From: Teredinibacter franksiae
GTDB lineage: Bacteria; Pseudomonadota; Gammaproteobacteria; Pseudomonadales; Cellvibrionaceae
Assembly: GCF_014218805.1 (NCBI RefSeq)
Contig: NZ_JACJUV010000004.1
Coordinates: 62,001 to 126,000, forward strand
Length of the DNA: 64,000 nt
Direction of reading: 5' to 3'
The notes beneath the pieces are model-generated. The model was given only the letters and a program-made list of their open reading frames with translations, searched no databases and was not told the DNA's origin. A program made the position numbers and the translations under genes. This document shows positions 7,602-17,124 of this stretch, piece by piece (the stretch's first letter is position 1; each line of letters opens with the position of its first letter).

Positions 7602-8792
7602 TTGCCTAGGTACAGTTACGAGGGGTATTCCTCATCAGGACTAGAAGTATCCTCGGTTTTGGCTGCATCAAGCAAAGAATCAGCACTGGCTGACCTGGAA
7701 GCTTCTGGCTTACTCATTACCAATATCCATCAGGTTTTGTCTTTTGGCGGGGCATCCAAGGTGCCGACCGAAGCTTTGTACCGTTTCAATCAAGAGTTGT
7801 TATCGGTTACACGGGCCGGTATTCCACTTGTAGACTCCCTTAAGATGGTTATACCGCGAGATGATAGCCCGCTCTTAACAAGTATTTTGGAAAAAGTTAT
7901 CGACAAGCTCTCAAGCGGCAGTTCTTTCTCCGTTGCTTGTAAAGACTTCCCTGAGGCATTCGATCCAATCTATCTCGCATCCATTCAAACCAGTGAGCAC
8001 ACGGGAGACTTGGTAGAAGCGCTGCAGCAATACAACGCAATCCTATCCCGGAAGCTAAACGTAGATAAGAGCATTAAGGCTGCCTTGTACTACCCCGCAT
8101 TTTTAGCCTCGGTATTGGTCGTAGTGTTAGCGGTGCTTTTTGTCTTCGTTATCCCTAGTTTTTCAGAGCTTTACGATAGTTTCGACGCAGCTTTGCCTGG
8201 CCCAACCCAAGTAATTCTTGCTATTGCCGCTATTGCCCCATACGCGATTGTCGCGAGTGCCATATTGCTGCTTGTAGCCACTATTACCTGGAAGTTGTCA
8301 GACAAGCCTAAATTGGTCCTTATCCGGGTCGACCGAGCCCTAAACCGCGTACCGGTAATAGGGAAAACGAGGGTGAATATTCAGTTTTCGCAAATTATGC
8401 GTATGCTCAGTGGTCTACTTGTGTCCGGTTCCCCGCTAGTCGACTCCCTACGTATCACCGCACAATCTTTTTCCGACAAGCAGGTGGGCCTAGATCTAAC
8501 TAAGGTAGCCAAATCTGTTGAGCATGGCGAGAGCTTCAGTCAAGCGATGAAGCACACTAAGCACCTCAGCAGTACTTCAACAAAAATGCTTCAAACGGGC
8601 GAAAAATCAGGCAATCTCGGGCCAATGATTGGTGAGCTTGCGAACAAAGTTGAAGGGGAGTTGGAGAGCCAGCTTAAACAATTCACTTCTCTATTTGAAC
8701 CGGTCGTAATGTTGTTTTTGGGGCTAATCGTTGGGTTTGTAATTGTTGCTATGTATCTACCTATTTTCTATCTGGCTGATGTTGTCTCGTGA
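7602..8792 (+). CDS. GspF/PilC-like inner-membrane platform protein
   Basis: The 396-aa protein has two T2SSF domains (about residues 60-190 and 260-395) and three membrane segments (about 165-190, 215-240, 370-395). Recognisable motifs are QELLSVTRAGIPLVDSL and its second-half counterpart QIMRMLSGLLVSGSPLVDSL, plus TGEKSGNLGPMI. GspF recruits the ATPase and drives pseudopilin assembly. TTG at 7602 has GAGG 7 nt upstream; a GTG at 7596 lies only 1 nt after the same GAGG and is less likely. It is the first gene of an operon whose downstream genes overlap or nearly touch. Confidence 0.9.
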   Translation: MPRYSYEGYSSSGLEVSSVLAASSKESALADLEASGLLITNIHQVLSFGGASKVPTEALYRFNQELLSVTRAGIPLVDSLKMVIPRDDSPLLTSILEKVIDKLSSGSSFSVACKDFPEAFDPIYLASIQTSEHTGDLVEALQQYNAILSRKLNVDKSIKAALYYPAFLASVLVVVLAVLFVFVIPSFSELYDSFDAALPGPTQVILAIAAIAPYAIVASAILLLVATITWKLSDKPKLVLIRVDRALNRVPVIGKTRVNIQFSQIMRMLSGLLVSGSPLVDSLRITAQSFSDKQVGLDLTKVAKSVEHGESFSQAMKHTKHLSSTSTKMLQTGEKSGNLGPMIGELANKVEGELESQLKQFTSLFEPVVMLFLGLIVGFVIVAMYLPIFYLADVVS

Positions 8793-8799
8793 GGTATCA

Positions 8800-10311
8800 A
8801 TGTCAACTGATATAGAAATACTGGAACGCGTATACGAAGTTTTTAGTGTGGATATCGCTAAAAAAACCAAATCGTGCCCGCAGCATGTGCTAAATGGTGT
8901 GTTATACGTTGCATGCGAAAATGAGTCGGATATCTTTTTAAGAAGGCAACTAGAAATTTTGACTGGCGTAAATGTACGGCTGGAGAAAGCAACCACTAAG
9001 GAAGTCGAGATTCAGTTAATTGTCTTTCAATCAAAACGAGATAGGTTAAAAGGGGTTAGTGAAGAGTATCGACTGGACTTGGTTGTTGATAATGGTGATC
9101 AAGAAATAACTAGAAGCCTCGCGGATAAAGATGACGAAGACGGACCTATAGTAAAACTATTAGACACCCTAATTACATCAGCTCTTTCTAAGAGGGCTAG
9201 TGATATCCACATTGAGGGGCATGAGTCGTATGTAAGCATCAAATACCGCATAGATGGGGTGCTTTGCAAAGCTACAGATCATTTAGATTCCTCAATTCAC
9301 CTGCCACTATTGTCACGCCTAAAAGTGATTTCAGAGTTGGATATCGCGGAAAGGCGGGTGCCACAAGATGGGAGGTTTAAGCTAAGACAGGGATCAAGAA
9401 GTATTGATTTTAGGTTATCGATAATACCGGGGCTTTGGGGTGAAAATGCCGTTATCCGAGTGTTAGATAATGTGTCTACCGAGGGCAGTTTGTACAACCG
9501 TTCTATTGACGATATGGGATTCTCAACAGACCAAGCATCCGCTTTCAAAAAAGCCGTTAACGAACCGCATGGAATGGTGCTGGTAACCGGTCCAACTGGT
9601 AGTGGTAAAACAACAACGCTGTACTCGGCACTTCAATCAGTAAACTCAGGTAGTAATAAGATAATTACGATTGAAGACCCAGTGGAATATCATCTAGATG
9701 GTGTAATGCAGATCCCTGTCAACATCAAGAAGGGGCTCACCTTTGCAAAAGGTCTTCGCTCAATATTGAGGCACGATCCCGATCAAATACTGGTTGGTGA
9801 AATACGTGACCTAGAGACCGCAGAAATTGCCGTTCAATCGGCGTTAACAGGGCATTTAGTTTTTAGTAGTGTGCATGCGAATAGTGCAAAAGACGTGCTC
9901 ATTCGTATGCAAAATATTGGGGTGTCTCTCGAGAATTGCTTATCAGCACTAAATTGTATTGTATCTCAACGCTTAGTCAGACTGAATTGTTCTTCGTGTT
10001 TAGAGGTTGATCAGGTGCCCGAACAAATTTTATTAGAAAACGGCTTTGATCCCGACTCAGATCCAGCTCTTATGAAGTCACGCGGCTGCGAAAGGTGTGA
10101 ATATACAGGTCATCGGGGCAGAACAATGATTGCCGAAATATTACTAATCGAAGATACATTCAAGCGTTCTTTGCTTGCAGGTGAAAGTATTCTTAGGCTG
10201 TTGGACTCAACGAGTCTCGTCGGTAATTCAGATATGCGCGGAAACGCTCAAAGTTTGTGCCTAGAAGGTAAAATAAGTTTAAGTGAGATGAATCGTGTTA
10301 CGTTCGGTTAG
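8800..10311 (+). CDS. GspE/PilB-like secretion ATPase
   Basis: The 503-aa cytosolic ATPase has a divergent N-terminal domain (residues 1-125), then the catalytic part: ASDIHIEGHES Asp/His region, Walker A GPTGSGKTTTLY, Walker B ILVGEIRD, and a His box LVFSSVHANSA. Near the C terminus CSSC and CERC form the zinc-binding tetracysteine motif of GspE/PilB. It powers pseudopilus extension. ATG 8800 has GAGG 5 nt upstream and follows the platform gene by 7 nt. The C terminus after the zinc module is short. Confidence 0.93.
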   Translation: MSTDIEILERVYEVFSVDIAKKTKSCPQHVLNGVLYVACENESDIFLRRQLEILTGVNVRLEKATTKEVEIQLIVFQSKRDRLKGVSEEYRLDLVVDNGDQEITRSLADKDDEDGPIVKLLDTLITSALSKRASDIHIEGHESYVSIKYRIDGVLCKATDHLDSSIHLPLLSRLKVISELDIAERRVPQDGRFKLRQGSRSIDFRLSIIPGLWGENAVIRVLDNVSTEGSLYNRSIDDMGFSTDQASAFKKAVNEPHGMVLVTGPTGSGKTTTLYSALQSVNSGSNKIITIEDPVEYHLDGVMQIPVNIKKGLTFAKGLRSILRHDPDQILVGEIRDLETAEIAVQSALTGHLVFSSVHANSAKDVLIRMQNIGVSLENCLSALNCIVSQRLVRLNCSSCLEVDQVPEQILLENGFDPDSDPALMKSRGCERCEYTGHRGRTMIAEILLIEDTFKRSLLAGESILRLLDSTSLVGNSDMRGNAQSLCLEGKISLSEMNRVTFG

Positions 10312-11221
10312 CCAATTTTTACACTCCAGATACCTGAGGCGTAAAGGCTGTCTTGGGCTGGCATGCTATGGAGATAGCTTTGCGTATGTTCGTTATAGGT
10401 ACGAAAAGGGTGTATTTACCACTGTAGACCAAGGAAATCACCCGATTAGTGAATACTCCGACGATGAGTTTAGTCGATTTTTCGAAGACCAAGAACTTGA
10501 CGGCGCCTTGATTTCTGTCGGGTTGTCGAGTGAGCTTGTGCACCATTTTACCCTTGAGTATGAAAACCTTCCTTCGAACAGGAAAAAGCGCGAGAAATTT
10601 TTGGGATGGCGATATCAAAACTATGTAAAAGGTTCAGTAAACCAGCTTCTAGCACATTCTGTGGAAGTTGCACACAGTGTTGTTATGGAGCAAGAAGCTG
10701 GCGTTATTGTTGGGCATAGCTCCATCTCGAATGAGGCAATGAAACTCATAAAGTACATGAAGTCTAGTCGCTTAGTGGTTCAGAATACATCAATCATTGA
10801 TTTCCAGGTCCCTAATTACATCAATGCAGTACTTCCTGATTCCCCTGAAAACGTGTTGTTTGTTTATTTCGGAGCGGAGCGATGGACCGTACAGTTAATG
10901 GTAAAGGCGGGCATTGTTTATTCTTCCTCTTCAGCCGATTGCAGTGTTTATCCCAAAGAAGAATTGGATCACATAGTGTATAACGTCGAATCTTGCGCGC
11001 GTTATTTTCAAGAGAAATACCAGCTCCTAGTTGGCGGTATTATTGTTCTAAATGACCAGGAGGACCAAGACGCTATAAAGGCTCTTGAAAGAATGCTTGA
11101 AAGTATAAGCTCTATTGTTCAAGTTAGAACAAACAATGTCCTAGGGTTAGACGGTAAAGAAACGGACTTTAAACACCTATCCGCCTGCGCATCTGCATAT
11201 CCAGTATTGGCGGAGTTATAA
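10295..11221 (+). CDS. PilM/GspL-cytoplasmic-like assembly protein (MshI-like)
   Basis: The 308-aa protein has no membrane segment and an actin-like layout as in PilM/MshI: early strands LGLACYGDSFAYVRYRYEKG, a middle NVLFVYFGAERWTVQLMVK strand pair like the phosphate-binding region, and a helical stretch before GGIIVLND. PilM-type proteins link the ATPase side to the PilN/PilO periplasmic dimer. Sequence identity to PilM is visibly low, so position in the operon carries much of the call. It starts with GTG 10295, inside the last 17 nt of the ATPase gene, suggesting translational coupling. Confidence 0.7.
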   Translation: MLRSVSQFLHSRYLRRKGCLGLACYGDSFAYVRYRYEKGVFTTVDQGNHPISEYSDDEFSRFFEDQELDGALISVGLSSELVHHFTLEYENLPSNRKKREKFLGWRYQNYVKGSVNQLLAHSVEVAHSVVMEQEAGVIVGHSSISNEAMKLIKYMKSSRLVVQNTSIIDFQVPNYINAVLPDSPENVLFVYFGAERWTVQLMVKAGIVYSSSSADCSVYPKEELDHIVYNVESCARYFQEKYQLLVGGIIVLNDQEDQDAIKALERMLESISSIVQVRTNNVLGLDGKETDFKHLSACASAYPVLAEL

Positions 11222-11226
11222 AACGC

Positions 11227-11745
11227 ATGTATGTAACCCCATCATTTATGATTAGTTCGCGTCAGTATGTCCCTATAGCTTTGATTGTAATCATTGCAAT
11301 GTGTCTTTGTATGCTTGTTTTTATGTACTCATCTTACGTGCAATACAAAACTAATATAGCTATTGTAGAGTCGAAACAAGCTGCAATTGAAGCATATGAA
11401 ACTAAGCTATCTAACATATCCATTATGGAAACTGAAAGGCAGGCAATAGCACAGTTGCGTACAGAGCTTAGAAATGTTGGCAAGCTTTCTTTGCCTGAAG
11501 TTGGGTTGGAATCCCTCTTACTGATTTTCGAAGGATCGAAAACATCAGGCATCACCTATCAAACGATTGATTTCCGTTCCAAAGAAAAAAGATGTCTACT
11601 TGAACTCTATGCACATCTCGACGCAGATTTCTCAAAGCTTGTCGACGCATTAGAGAAAGAAACGGTTGTAGTACAAGTTGTAATCCAGAAAAGAGAGCGT
11701 GAAGGCTCAAAAACGCTTTATTCATTGGAGTTGAAATTACGATGA
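11227..11745 (+). CDS. PilN-like assembly protein
   Basis: The 172-aa product has one N-terminal membrane segment (residues about 16-36, VPIALIVIIAMCLCMLVFMY), a coiled-coil stretch (about 40-95), and a C-terminal ferredoxin-like strand/helix region. This is the classic PilN/GspL-C layout. It starts 5 nt after the PilM-like gene and overlaps the PilO-like gene by ATGA. Confidence 0.7.
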   Translation: MYVTPSFMISSRQYVPIALIVIIAMCLCMLVFMYSSYVQYKTNIAIVESKQAAIEAYETKLSNISIMETERQAIAQLRTELRNVGKLSLPEVGLESLLLIFEGSKTSGITYQTIDFRSKEKRCLLELYAHLDADFSKLVDALEKETVVVQVVIQKREREGSKTLYSLELKLR

Positions 11746-12299
11746 TAGAAAGGCGGTATGTATCAGCCATTCTTCTGGACACTCATATTCAGTGGGCTGC
11801 AGGAGTATTACTTGGTCTAATTGCTCTTTTTGCAATCATCTATAGCCTTTTGTTTGCTCAGGCCGAAAACGAAGCAAAGCAGCTCACTGAAAGGCTATCA
11901 AACACGCGATCTAAGGTTTATCAGAATGAGCAGGTGAAACAGCAAGCTAAGAGTGCCGAAATCTATATACCCCAACTTTCTCAAATTAATGAAAAGCTGC
12001 GGTTGCCAATTAAAAGCTCTCGGGTACTGGACGAGGTATCTCGTATAACCTCAATAAGCAAGGTAACAGTTGTTGAAGAAGAATACTCAAAGCCTAAAAT
12101 TTACAGTGAGTTCAAATCAATTGATGTCTCGTTGGTAGTTTCTGGCGATTATCGTGATATTGCGGGATTAATTGCATCCTTCAATGATGCGAGCTATTTT
12201 TCAGTAGTGGAGAGGGCATTAGTTTACAAAAACGATAGTGGGCCAATCGATGCAGAACTCATAGTGCGCTTCCTGGGTGCTAGTGAGGTCATAGAATAA
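11742..12299 (+). CDS. PilO/GspM-like assembly protein
   Basis: The 185-aa protein has an N-terminal membrane helix (about residues 17-38), a coiled coil (40-85), and a C-terminal ferredoxin-like domain with SSRVLDEVSRITSISKVTV and VVSGDYRDIAGLIASFND, typical of PilO. It would pair with the PilN-like subunit in the periplasm. The ATG overlaps the previous stop by 4 nt. Confidence 0.75.
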   Translation: MIERRYVSAILLDTHIQWAAGVLLGLIALFAIIYSLLFAQAENEAKQLTERLSNTRSKVYQNEQVKQQAKSAEIYIPQLSQINEKLRLPIKSSRVLDEVSRITSISKVTVVEEEYSKPKIYSEFKSIDVSLVVSGDYRDIAGLIASFNDASYFSVVERALVYKNDSGPIDAELIVRFLGASEVIE

Positions 12300-12787
12300 T
12301 GGATCTTCGAAAGAGCAAGCTCCTTAGGGTCGCAATATTTGCACTTGTAGTTGTAAATGCTGTGAAGTACTTATCCGGCGGTAGTAGTTTAACAACACCG
12401 CTAACCACATCTTCTCTAACGTCTACTGGAACCGAGAAAACGGCGTTGATTCCTGCATGGTTAGAACATAGCAAGAAAAGTAGTCTTGGCGAAGTTGCGG
12501 ACCTGTTTAGCGCAGCACCCGATAGCGCTAAAAGTACAGGTAAAATCGACAGGAAAAAACCCCAAATCGATAAGAGCCGAAAAACATTTAGAGAGAAGTC
12601 TGATGACGTTGGTCGCAGCCAAAAAGGGTATGAAGTTTTGGCAATCAATATCTCTACTACAACCAAATCGGCTTTAATTAGGTATGAGGGCAATGTAATC
12701 ACTGTATTTGAGGGTGATTCTTTAGGTGGATCAGTAAAAATAAGTGAAATCCAAAGAAATCGGGTTCTGCTCGAAGAGGTTAAGTAA
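12299..12787 (+). CDS. GspC/PilP-like periplasmic coupling protein
   Basis: The 162-aa product has an N-terminal membrane anchor (LLRVAIFALVVVNAVKYL), a long Ser/Lys-rich linker, and a short C-terminal beta domain with SALIRYEGNVITVFEGDSL and KISEIQRNRVLLEEV. That last pattern resembles the GspC homology region and PilP, which contact the secretin N domains. The start shares one base with the previous stop. A related domain is present in the protein at 30,443-30,883. Confidence 0.7.
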   Translation: MDLRKSKLLRVAIFALVVVNAVKYLSGGSSLTTPLTTSSLTSTGTEKTALIPAWLEHSKKSSLGEVADLFSAAPDSAKSTGKIDRKKPQIDKSRKTFREKSDDVGRSQKGYEVLAINISTTTKSALIRYEGNVITVFEGDSLGGSVKISEIQRNRVLLEEVK

Positions 12788-15100
12788 TTGTTACAGTACA
12801 AATCTACGTTTCCTGAGGGATTCTTAAAGTTCAGTTGGTTGTTGTGTGTTATGACGTTTCTGCTAACTGGCTGTACAACTGGGCAGAGCGTCAATGTTCA
12901 GTCAAGTCTTGCAGTTTCCCCTGCTCAGCCTCAATTTGAGCGCGATTTGGAGAACTATCGTAAAGAGTATGAAAGTAACCCAGACGACATTGCCGTTCTG
13001 GTAAAGATCCGTAAAATGGAGCGGGACGGCGAGCGTTATTACTATAGGAAAGCGCGCGATGCAGAATCTAAAGGCAGTATCGAAAGCGCCCTAAACTACG
13101 TGTCTAAGGGCCTTGCTTTCTTACCAAAAAGTAATGTTCTCAACAAAGAAATCGCACGGTTAAGTCGTTTAGAAGAGCTAGCGGAGCTAATTGGAAATGC
13201 CGAGCATTCGATTTCAAAGAAAAAATATGGCGAAGCCAAGTCCACTTTGTTAAAAGCGATTAGTTTAGACCAGAACAATCTTAATCTCAGGGCACTGTTA
13301 ACTCGCGTTGACGTGAGCCTTGTTATGCAGCGTCGGGCTAGGTATTTGGTCGATCTTCGCTTTACTGATTTAGATGTTCGCGATGCGATCTCTTTCATTT
13401 CAAAAACATACGGAATAAATGTTGTATTCGACAATTCTGTGAAGGCGACAGAAGTATCATTGGATTTGAAAGATGTAACTTACGTCGACGCTATTGAGCT
13501 ACTAACGTCCATTACTAAAAACGCCTACAAGGTGTTAAACAGCAACACCCTAATCATTTTTGCAGATACGAAAGACAGGCAAAGAATATACGCCGATACG
13601 GATATTCAGACATTTAAACTCAAAACAATGCCAGCCAAAGATATGGCCGCACTTCTTAAAAGTGTTCTGGGCATAAAGAATGTGACGGTTAATGAGAGCG
13701 GGAACTCGATCATTATAAAAGACTCTCCAGAGGTTATCAGAAATGCCAGCATGCTTGTTGCTTCAAACGATAACACGCCTGGTGAGGTGGTGTTTGATGT
13801 TGAAATTATGGAGATCAACCAGAGTAAAGCCGAGCGTTTGGGTATCGATTACGGAACGTACCAAATATCTACCTCTACCCCGGCAGTGCCAGTAACAGGG
13901 TCCATCTTGGATTCCATTAGCGAGGTTACAACACTCAACATTCCTAGCGTTTCTTTAAACGCATTTAAGCAAGCAGTAGACGCTCGGTCACTCGCTCGGC
14001 CAAGTATACGCGTGCTAGACAGAGAAAAAGCGAAGATTCATATTGGTGATAGAGTTCCGCTTCGTAAATCAAGTATTCAAGATGCAACGGGGCAAACGAG
14101 AACGACTTTTGAATATCAAGAGATCGGTATTCGGTTCAAAGTAGAGTCAAAAATTCACTCAGAAGATGTTGTTACTGTCAAAGTAGAATTAGAAGTCAGT
14201 TCCCTCGGCGAAAACCTGGGAACAGCAACCGAACAAGCCTTTAGGATTGGCACAAGAAATGCCGATACAACCATGCTAGTTCGGGATGGTGAGACAGCGA
14301 TTCTCGCCGGCCTTTTAAGAAGTGAGGGGCGAGGCACGAATTCTGGTATAGCGGGTACAACCAACACTCCTTTTTTTAAGGGGTTATTTGGTAGTTCCGA
14401 CCAGGAAGGGGCTAGGACAGATATTCTTCTCACTTTAACGCCGCATATTGTTCGGCACGATACCACTGTGGAACAAGGGGGGGAGCTTAGAACAAAAAGT
14501 ATCAACTCAGGCAATGATTATGAGAATGAAATCTCACCGTTAGACAAGCTTCGATTAACTAAGCAAACTAATTCAGAGAATCATGGTGTATTGACTGAAA
14601 GCTCCATAAAAAATCAAGCAAAATACGACGCAGTGATGGTAAAGGGCGGCAGCTCCAATATTGCAAGCCCAGAAATTGAAGTAAATAGGAATGATAGCGA
14701 GGGGGTTAAAACAGAGTTCTATTTCGCTTCAGACCGTATTGCAACCAAGGTGCAAGATACTACTACGGTGAATCTTGAACTGAGTGGGTTACACGATGTT
14801 GGCGAGGTGGATCTCGAATTGAACTACAACTCAAAGTTGGTTGAACTCACAAAAGAAAACATGCTGTCGGAATTATATGTCATAACACACACCGAGCAGG
14901 CCGATGATGGGCGCCGTATTATGCGGCTCACGCGTATTGGAGGTGAAGAAATGTCGGCGAAACAAAATATACTTCAATTGCACTTTATGGGTAAAAGAAA
15001 GGGAACGTCACCGCTAGTCGCGAAGGCTGGTGACGCCAGATCAGTTGGCGGTGAGGCGATTAATGTGCAACCGTCAAAAACTCGCATTATTATCAGGTGA
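12788..15100 (+). CDS. Outer-membrane secretin (GspD-like) lipoprotein with C-terminal cohesin-like domain
   Basis: The 770-aa protein starts with a lipoprotein signal (lipobox LLTGC, Cys 29). Residues 45-190 are TPR-like helices (SALNYVSKGLAFLP, YGEAKSTLLKAISLD). Secretin N domains follow (about 195-345, VRDAISFISKTYGINVVFDN), then the secretin barrel (about 345-575) with VPLRKSS, a VRDGETAILAGLLR strand and TDILLTLTPHIV. Residues about 640-770 form a beta-rich domain (VNLELSGLHDVGEVDLELNY) that resembles cohesins. It forms the outer-membrane exit. It starts with TTG right after the previous stop, with GAAGAGG upstream. Confidence 0.88.
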   Translation: MLQYKSTFPEGFLKFSWLLCVMTFLLTGCTTGQSVNVQSSLAVSPAQPQFERDLENYRKEYESNPDDIAVLVKIRKMERDGERYYYRKARDAESKGSIESALNYVSKGLAFLPKSNVLNKEIARLSRLEELAELIGNAEHSISKKKYGEAKSTLLKAISLDQNNLNLRALLTRVDVSLVMQRRARYLVDLRFTDLDVRDAISFISKTYGINVVFDNSVKATEVSLDLKDVTYVDAIELLTSITKNAYKVLNSNTLIIFADTKDRQRIYADTDIQTFKLKTMPAKDMAALLKSVLGIKNVTVNESGNSIIIKDSPEVIRNASMLVASNDNTPGEVVFDVEIMEINQSKAERLGIDYGTYQISTSTPAVPVTGSILDSISEVTTLNIPSVSLNAFKQAVDARSLARPSIRVLDREKAKIHIGDRVPLRKSSIQDATGQTRTTFEYQEIGIRFKVESKIHSEDVVTVKVELEVSSLGENLGTATEQAFRIGTRNADTTMLVRDGETAILAGLLRSEGRGTNSGIAGTTNTPFFKGLFGSSDQEGARTDILLTLTPHIVRHDTTVEQGGELRTKSINSGNDYENEISPLDKLRLTKQTNSENHGVLTESSIKNQAKYDAVMVKGGSSNIASPEIEVNRNDSEGVKTEFYFASDRIATKVQDTTTVNLELSGLHDVGEVDLELNYNSKLVELTKENMLSELYVITHTEQADDGRRIMRLTRIGGEEMSAKQNILQLHFMGKRKGTSPLVAKAGDARSVGGEAINVQPSKTRIIIR

Positions 15101-15107
15101 TTCAAGT

Positions 15108-15593
15108 ATGCCGAGTGGAAAAGCGTTGCTGGGGTTAACACTTGTCGAAATGTTGGTCAGTCTGGTTATTCTATCGATCCTTGCTGGTGCTGTATTTCCT
15201 TATGCAAAGTTGACAAAGCAGCGCAGTCAAGAAACGGAATTGCGCTACGCATTACGATCCATTCGTACCGCTATTGACATGTTTCATACAGCTTGTATGG
15301 AGGGAGAGATTGCTTCCGCAACCGATGAAGCGAGCAGAAACTGTTATCCAAAAAGTCTCGAATATTTATACCTCGGAGTTGAAGATACTTCCGCAGAGGG
15401 GCAAGTGCTTTATTTTTTGAGGCGAATCCCCAAAGACCCCTTCAGGGAGCCTGGTGTCGATGTAGAGGATCACTGGGAGGTAAGAGGGTATGAAGACGAT
15501 CCGGAAGGGTCATGGAGTGGTGATGATGTATATGATGTCCGTGTGGTACACGATAGGGTGGCCATTGACGGCAGCGAATACCGTACGTGGTGA
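15108..15593 (+). CDS. Pseudopilin (GspG/PulG-like) 1
   Basis: The 161-aa protein has the prepilin signal GLTLVEMLVSLVILSILAG with Glu at +5 after the cleaved Gly, then RSQETELRYALRSIRTAIDMF, a pattern of PulG-type pseudopilins in clusters that also have PilMNO. The C-terminal globular part includes LRRIPKDPF. It would be processed by a prepilin peptidase, which is not encoded in this window. ATG 15108 follows the secretin stop by 7 nt. Confidence 0.85.
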   Translation: MPSGKALLGLTLVEMLVSLVILSILAGAVFPYAKLTKQRSQETELRYALRSIRTAIDMFHTACMEGEIASATDEASRNCYPKSLEYLYLGVEDTSAEGQVLYFLRRIPKDPFREPGVDVEDHWEVRGYEDDPEGSWSGDDVYDVRVVHDRVAIDGSEYRTW

Positions 15594-15598
15594 GATCG

Positions 15599-15991
15599 AT
15601 GACTTCTGTTAATATTGCGCAACGCCGGGATGGATTTACGCTAATTGAAATACTCCTAGTATTGGTGCTCATCGCATTGCTCGCGAGCTTGGCCACACCA
15701 ATAGTGTATAGCGCAATAGAAAGAGCCAATGAATCAACGTTAAAACAAAATTTGACGGTTACTCGAAAAGCTATCGACGAGTATTTCGTGGATAAAGGTG
15801 ATTATCCATCCACCATGGAAGTGTTGGTATCTGATAAATACCTGAGAACACTACCTTACGATCCAATTGCGAAGAGCTATTCAAGTTGGATCGAAATAGA
15901 AGCCGAAGAGGCGGGCCATAGCGGTGTTTACGATATCAAAAGTTCTTCCGAAGAGCAGGCCTTAGATGGGTCCCACTACAGCGACTGGTAA
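15599..15991 (+). CDS. Pseudopilin (GspG-like) 2
   Basis: The 130-aa protein has a prepilin motif (RRDGFTLIEILLVLVLIALL, Glu at +5) and a short globular domain with DEYFVDKGDYPSTMEVL and LPYDPI, matching the GspG layout. The ATG at 15599 lies just after the previous stop; an in-frame GTG 12 nt upstream is possible. Part of the pseudopilus. Confidence 0.85.
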   Translation: MTSVNIAQRRDGFTLIEILLVLVLIALLASLATPIVYSAIERANESTLKQNLTVTRKAIDEYFVDKGDYPSTMEVLVSDKYLRTLPYDPIAKSYSSWIEIEAEEAGHSGVYDIKSSSEEQALDGSHYSDW

Positions 15992-16014
15992 AAGAGTATA
16001 AAAAGGTAAAAAGC

Positions 16015-16443
16015 ATGAAGAATAAACCCAGTAAAAATAATAGTTTAGGTTTCACATTAATGGAACTGCTGATTGTACTGGTAATCGTGGGGCTATTGGC
16101 TGCGTTGGTGGGGCCAACGTTATACAAGCGCATTAACCCTGCAAAAACATCAGTGGCAGCTGCTCAGATGGAAAACTTCATGAGCGCGTTGGACGCTTAT
16201 TATGTCGATAATGGCGTTTTCCCCAGTACGCAAGAAGGGCTAGCTGCACTGCGAAATAAGCCAAGTAATCTTGACGCATGGCAGGGGCCTTACCTCAAGA
16301 AAGACATTCCATTTGATCCTTGGGGGCAGCCCTACGTTTATCGAACCCCCGGCAGGAATGGCGGGTACGAAATTCTTTCCTTCGGTGCCGATAAGGTTGA
16401 AGGTGGTAGTGGAGATGGGGAGGATGTCGTTAGCTGGCAGTAA
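16015..16443 (+). CDS. Major pseudopilin GspG
   Basis: The 142-aa protein is the most canonical GspG in the set: LGFTLMELLIVLVIVGLL with Glu +5, LDAYYVDNGVFPSTQEGLAAL, GPYLKKDIPFDPWGQPY, and a Gly/Asp/Glu-rich calcium-loop-like end (GADKVEGGSGDGEDVVSW). GspG builds the pseudopilus shaft. Its 3' end overlaps the next gene. Confidence 0.92.
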   Translation: MKNKPSKNNSLGFTLMELLIVLVIVGLLAALVGPTLYKRINPAKTSVAAAQMENFMSALDAYYVDNGVFPSTQEGLAALRNKPSNLDAWQGPYLKKDIPFDPWGQPYVYRTPGRNGGYEILSFGADKVEGGSGDGEDVVSWQ

Positions 16444-16921
16444 TCATATGCAGCGAGAGGCTGGTTTCACATACAGTTTTGTACTAGGCCTGATAGCCGT
16501 AAGCGCTATAACGGCTTTTGTCGTAAACAGGTTTGTGTCTACGGAGTTCGCGCGAGAGAAAGAATCGGAGTTGCTTTATCGCGGGCTTCAATATCACCAG
16601 GCTATCAAGAGCTATTATGAATCGGGCGGCTCGGCTTCATACCCTTCGTCTTTAGAATTATTGCTAAAAGATCCACGATTTCCCCACAAAGTTCACTTAA
16701 GGTCACGCTATCCAGACCCTTTTTGTAAAGGGGATTGTGATTGGGAAACAATTACAAATGACCTCGATCAAATAGTCGGTATTAAGAGTACCTCCACAAA
16801 AAAAACTTTTAAGCGCAATCACTTCCCTGTAGGGGTAACGTTGCAGGGTGCCGGCGAAACTTATAGTCAATGGCACTTTATTTTTAGCCCTAAAAAGACC
16901 TTCCCACAACAAATAAACTAG
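16424..16921 (+). CDS. Atypical minor pseudopilin lacking Glu +5
   Basis: The 165-aa protein has a prepilin-like N terminus (EAGFTYSFVLGLIAVSAITA), but position +5 after the Gly is Phe instead of Glu, as in tip pseudopilins of the GspK type. The globular part has four Cys (CKGDCDW among them) and YHQAIKSYYESGG plus KDPRFPHKVHLRS, a pattern of pseudopilins in PilMNO-containing clusters. ATG 16424 overlaps GspG by 20 nt; ATG 16448 is an alternative. It may cap the pseudopilus. Confidence 0.75.
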   Translation: MSLAGSNHMQREAGFTYSFVLGLIAVSAITAFVVNRFVSTEFAREKESELLYRGLQYHQAIKSYYESGGSASYPSSLELLLKDPRFPHKVHLRSRYPDPFCKGDCDWETITNDLDQIVGIKSTSTKKTFKRNHFPVGVTLQGAGETYSQWHFIFSPKKTFPQQIN

Positions 16922-17124
16922 TGCATATATCAGGCCTATCTTGTATTATTTATATCCTAATTGTTTGAGTCGCAACCAGATTTAGTCTTGTTAGATATAT
17001 AAAAGATAGTTTAAAAATGTAAAAGTTTGTTGCGCCCTAACGGATTGGATTTGAGTGAGCACATAGTAGTGCTTTAGTAAAGGGAAAGACTTGAAATAAT
17101 AATTTCTACCTTGTGGACTAAGTG

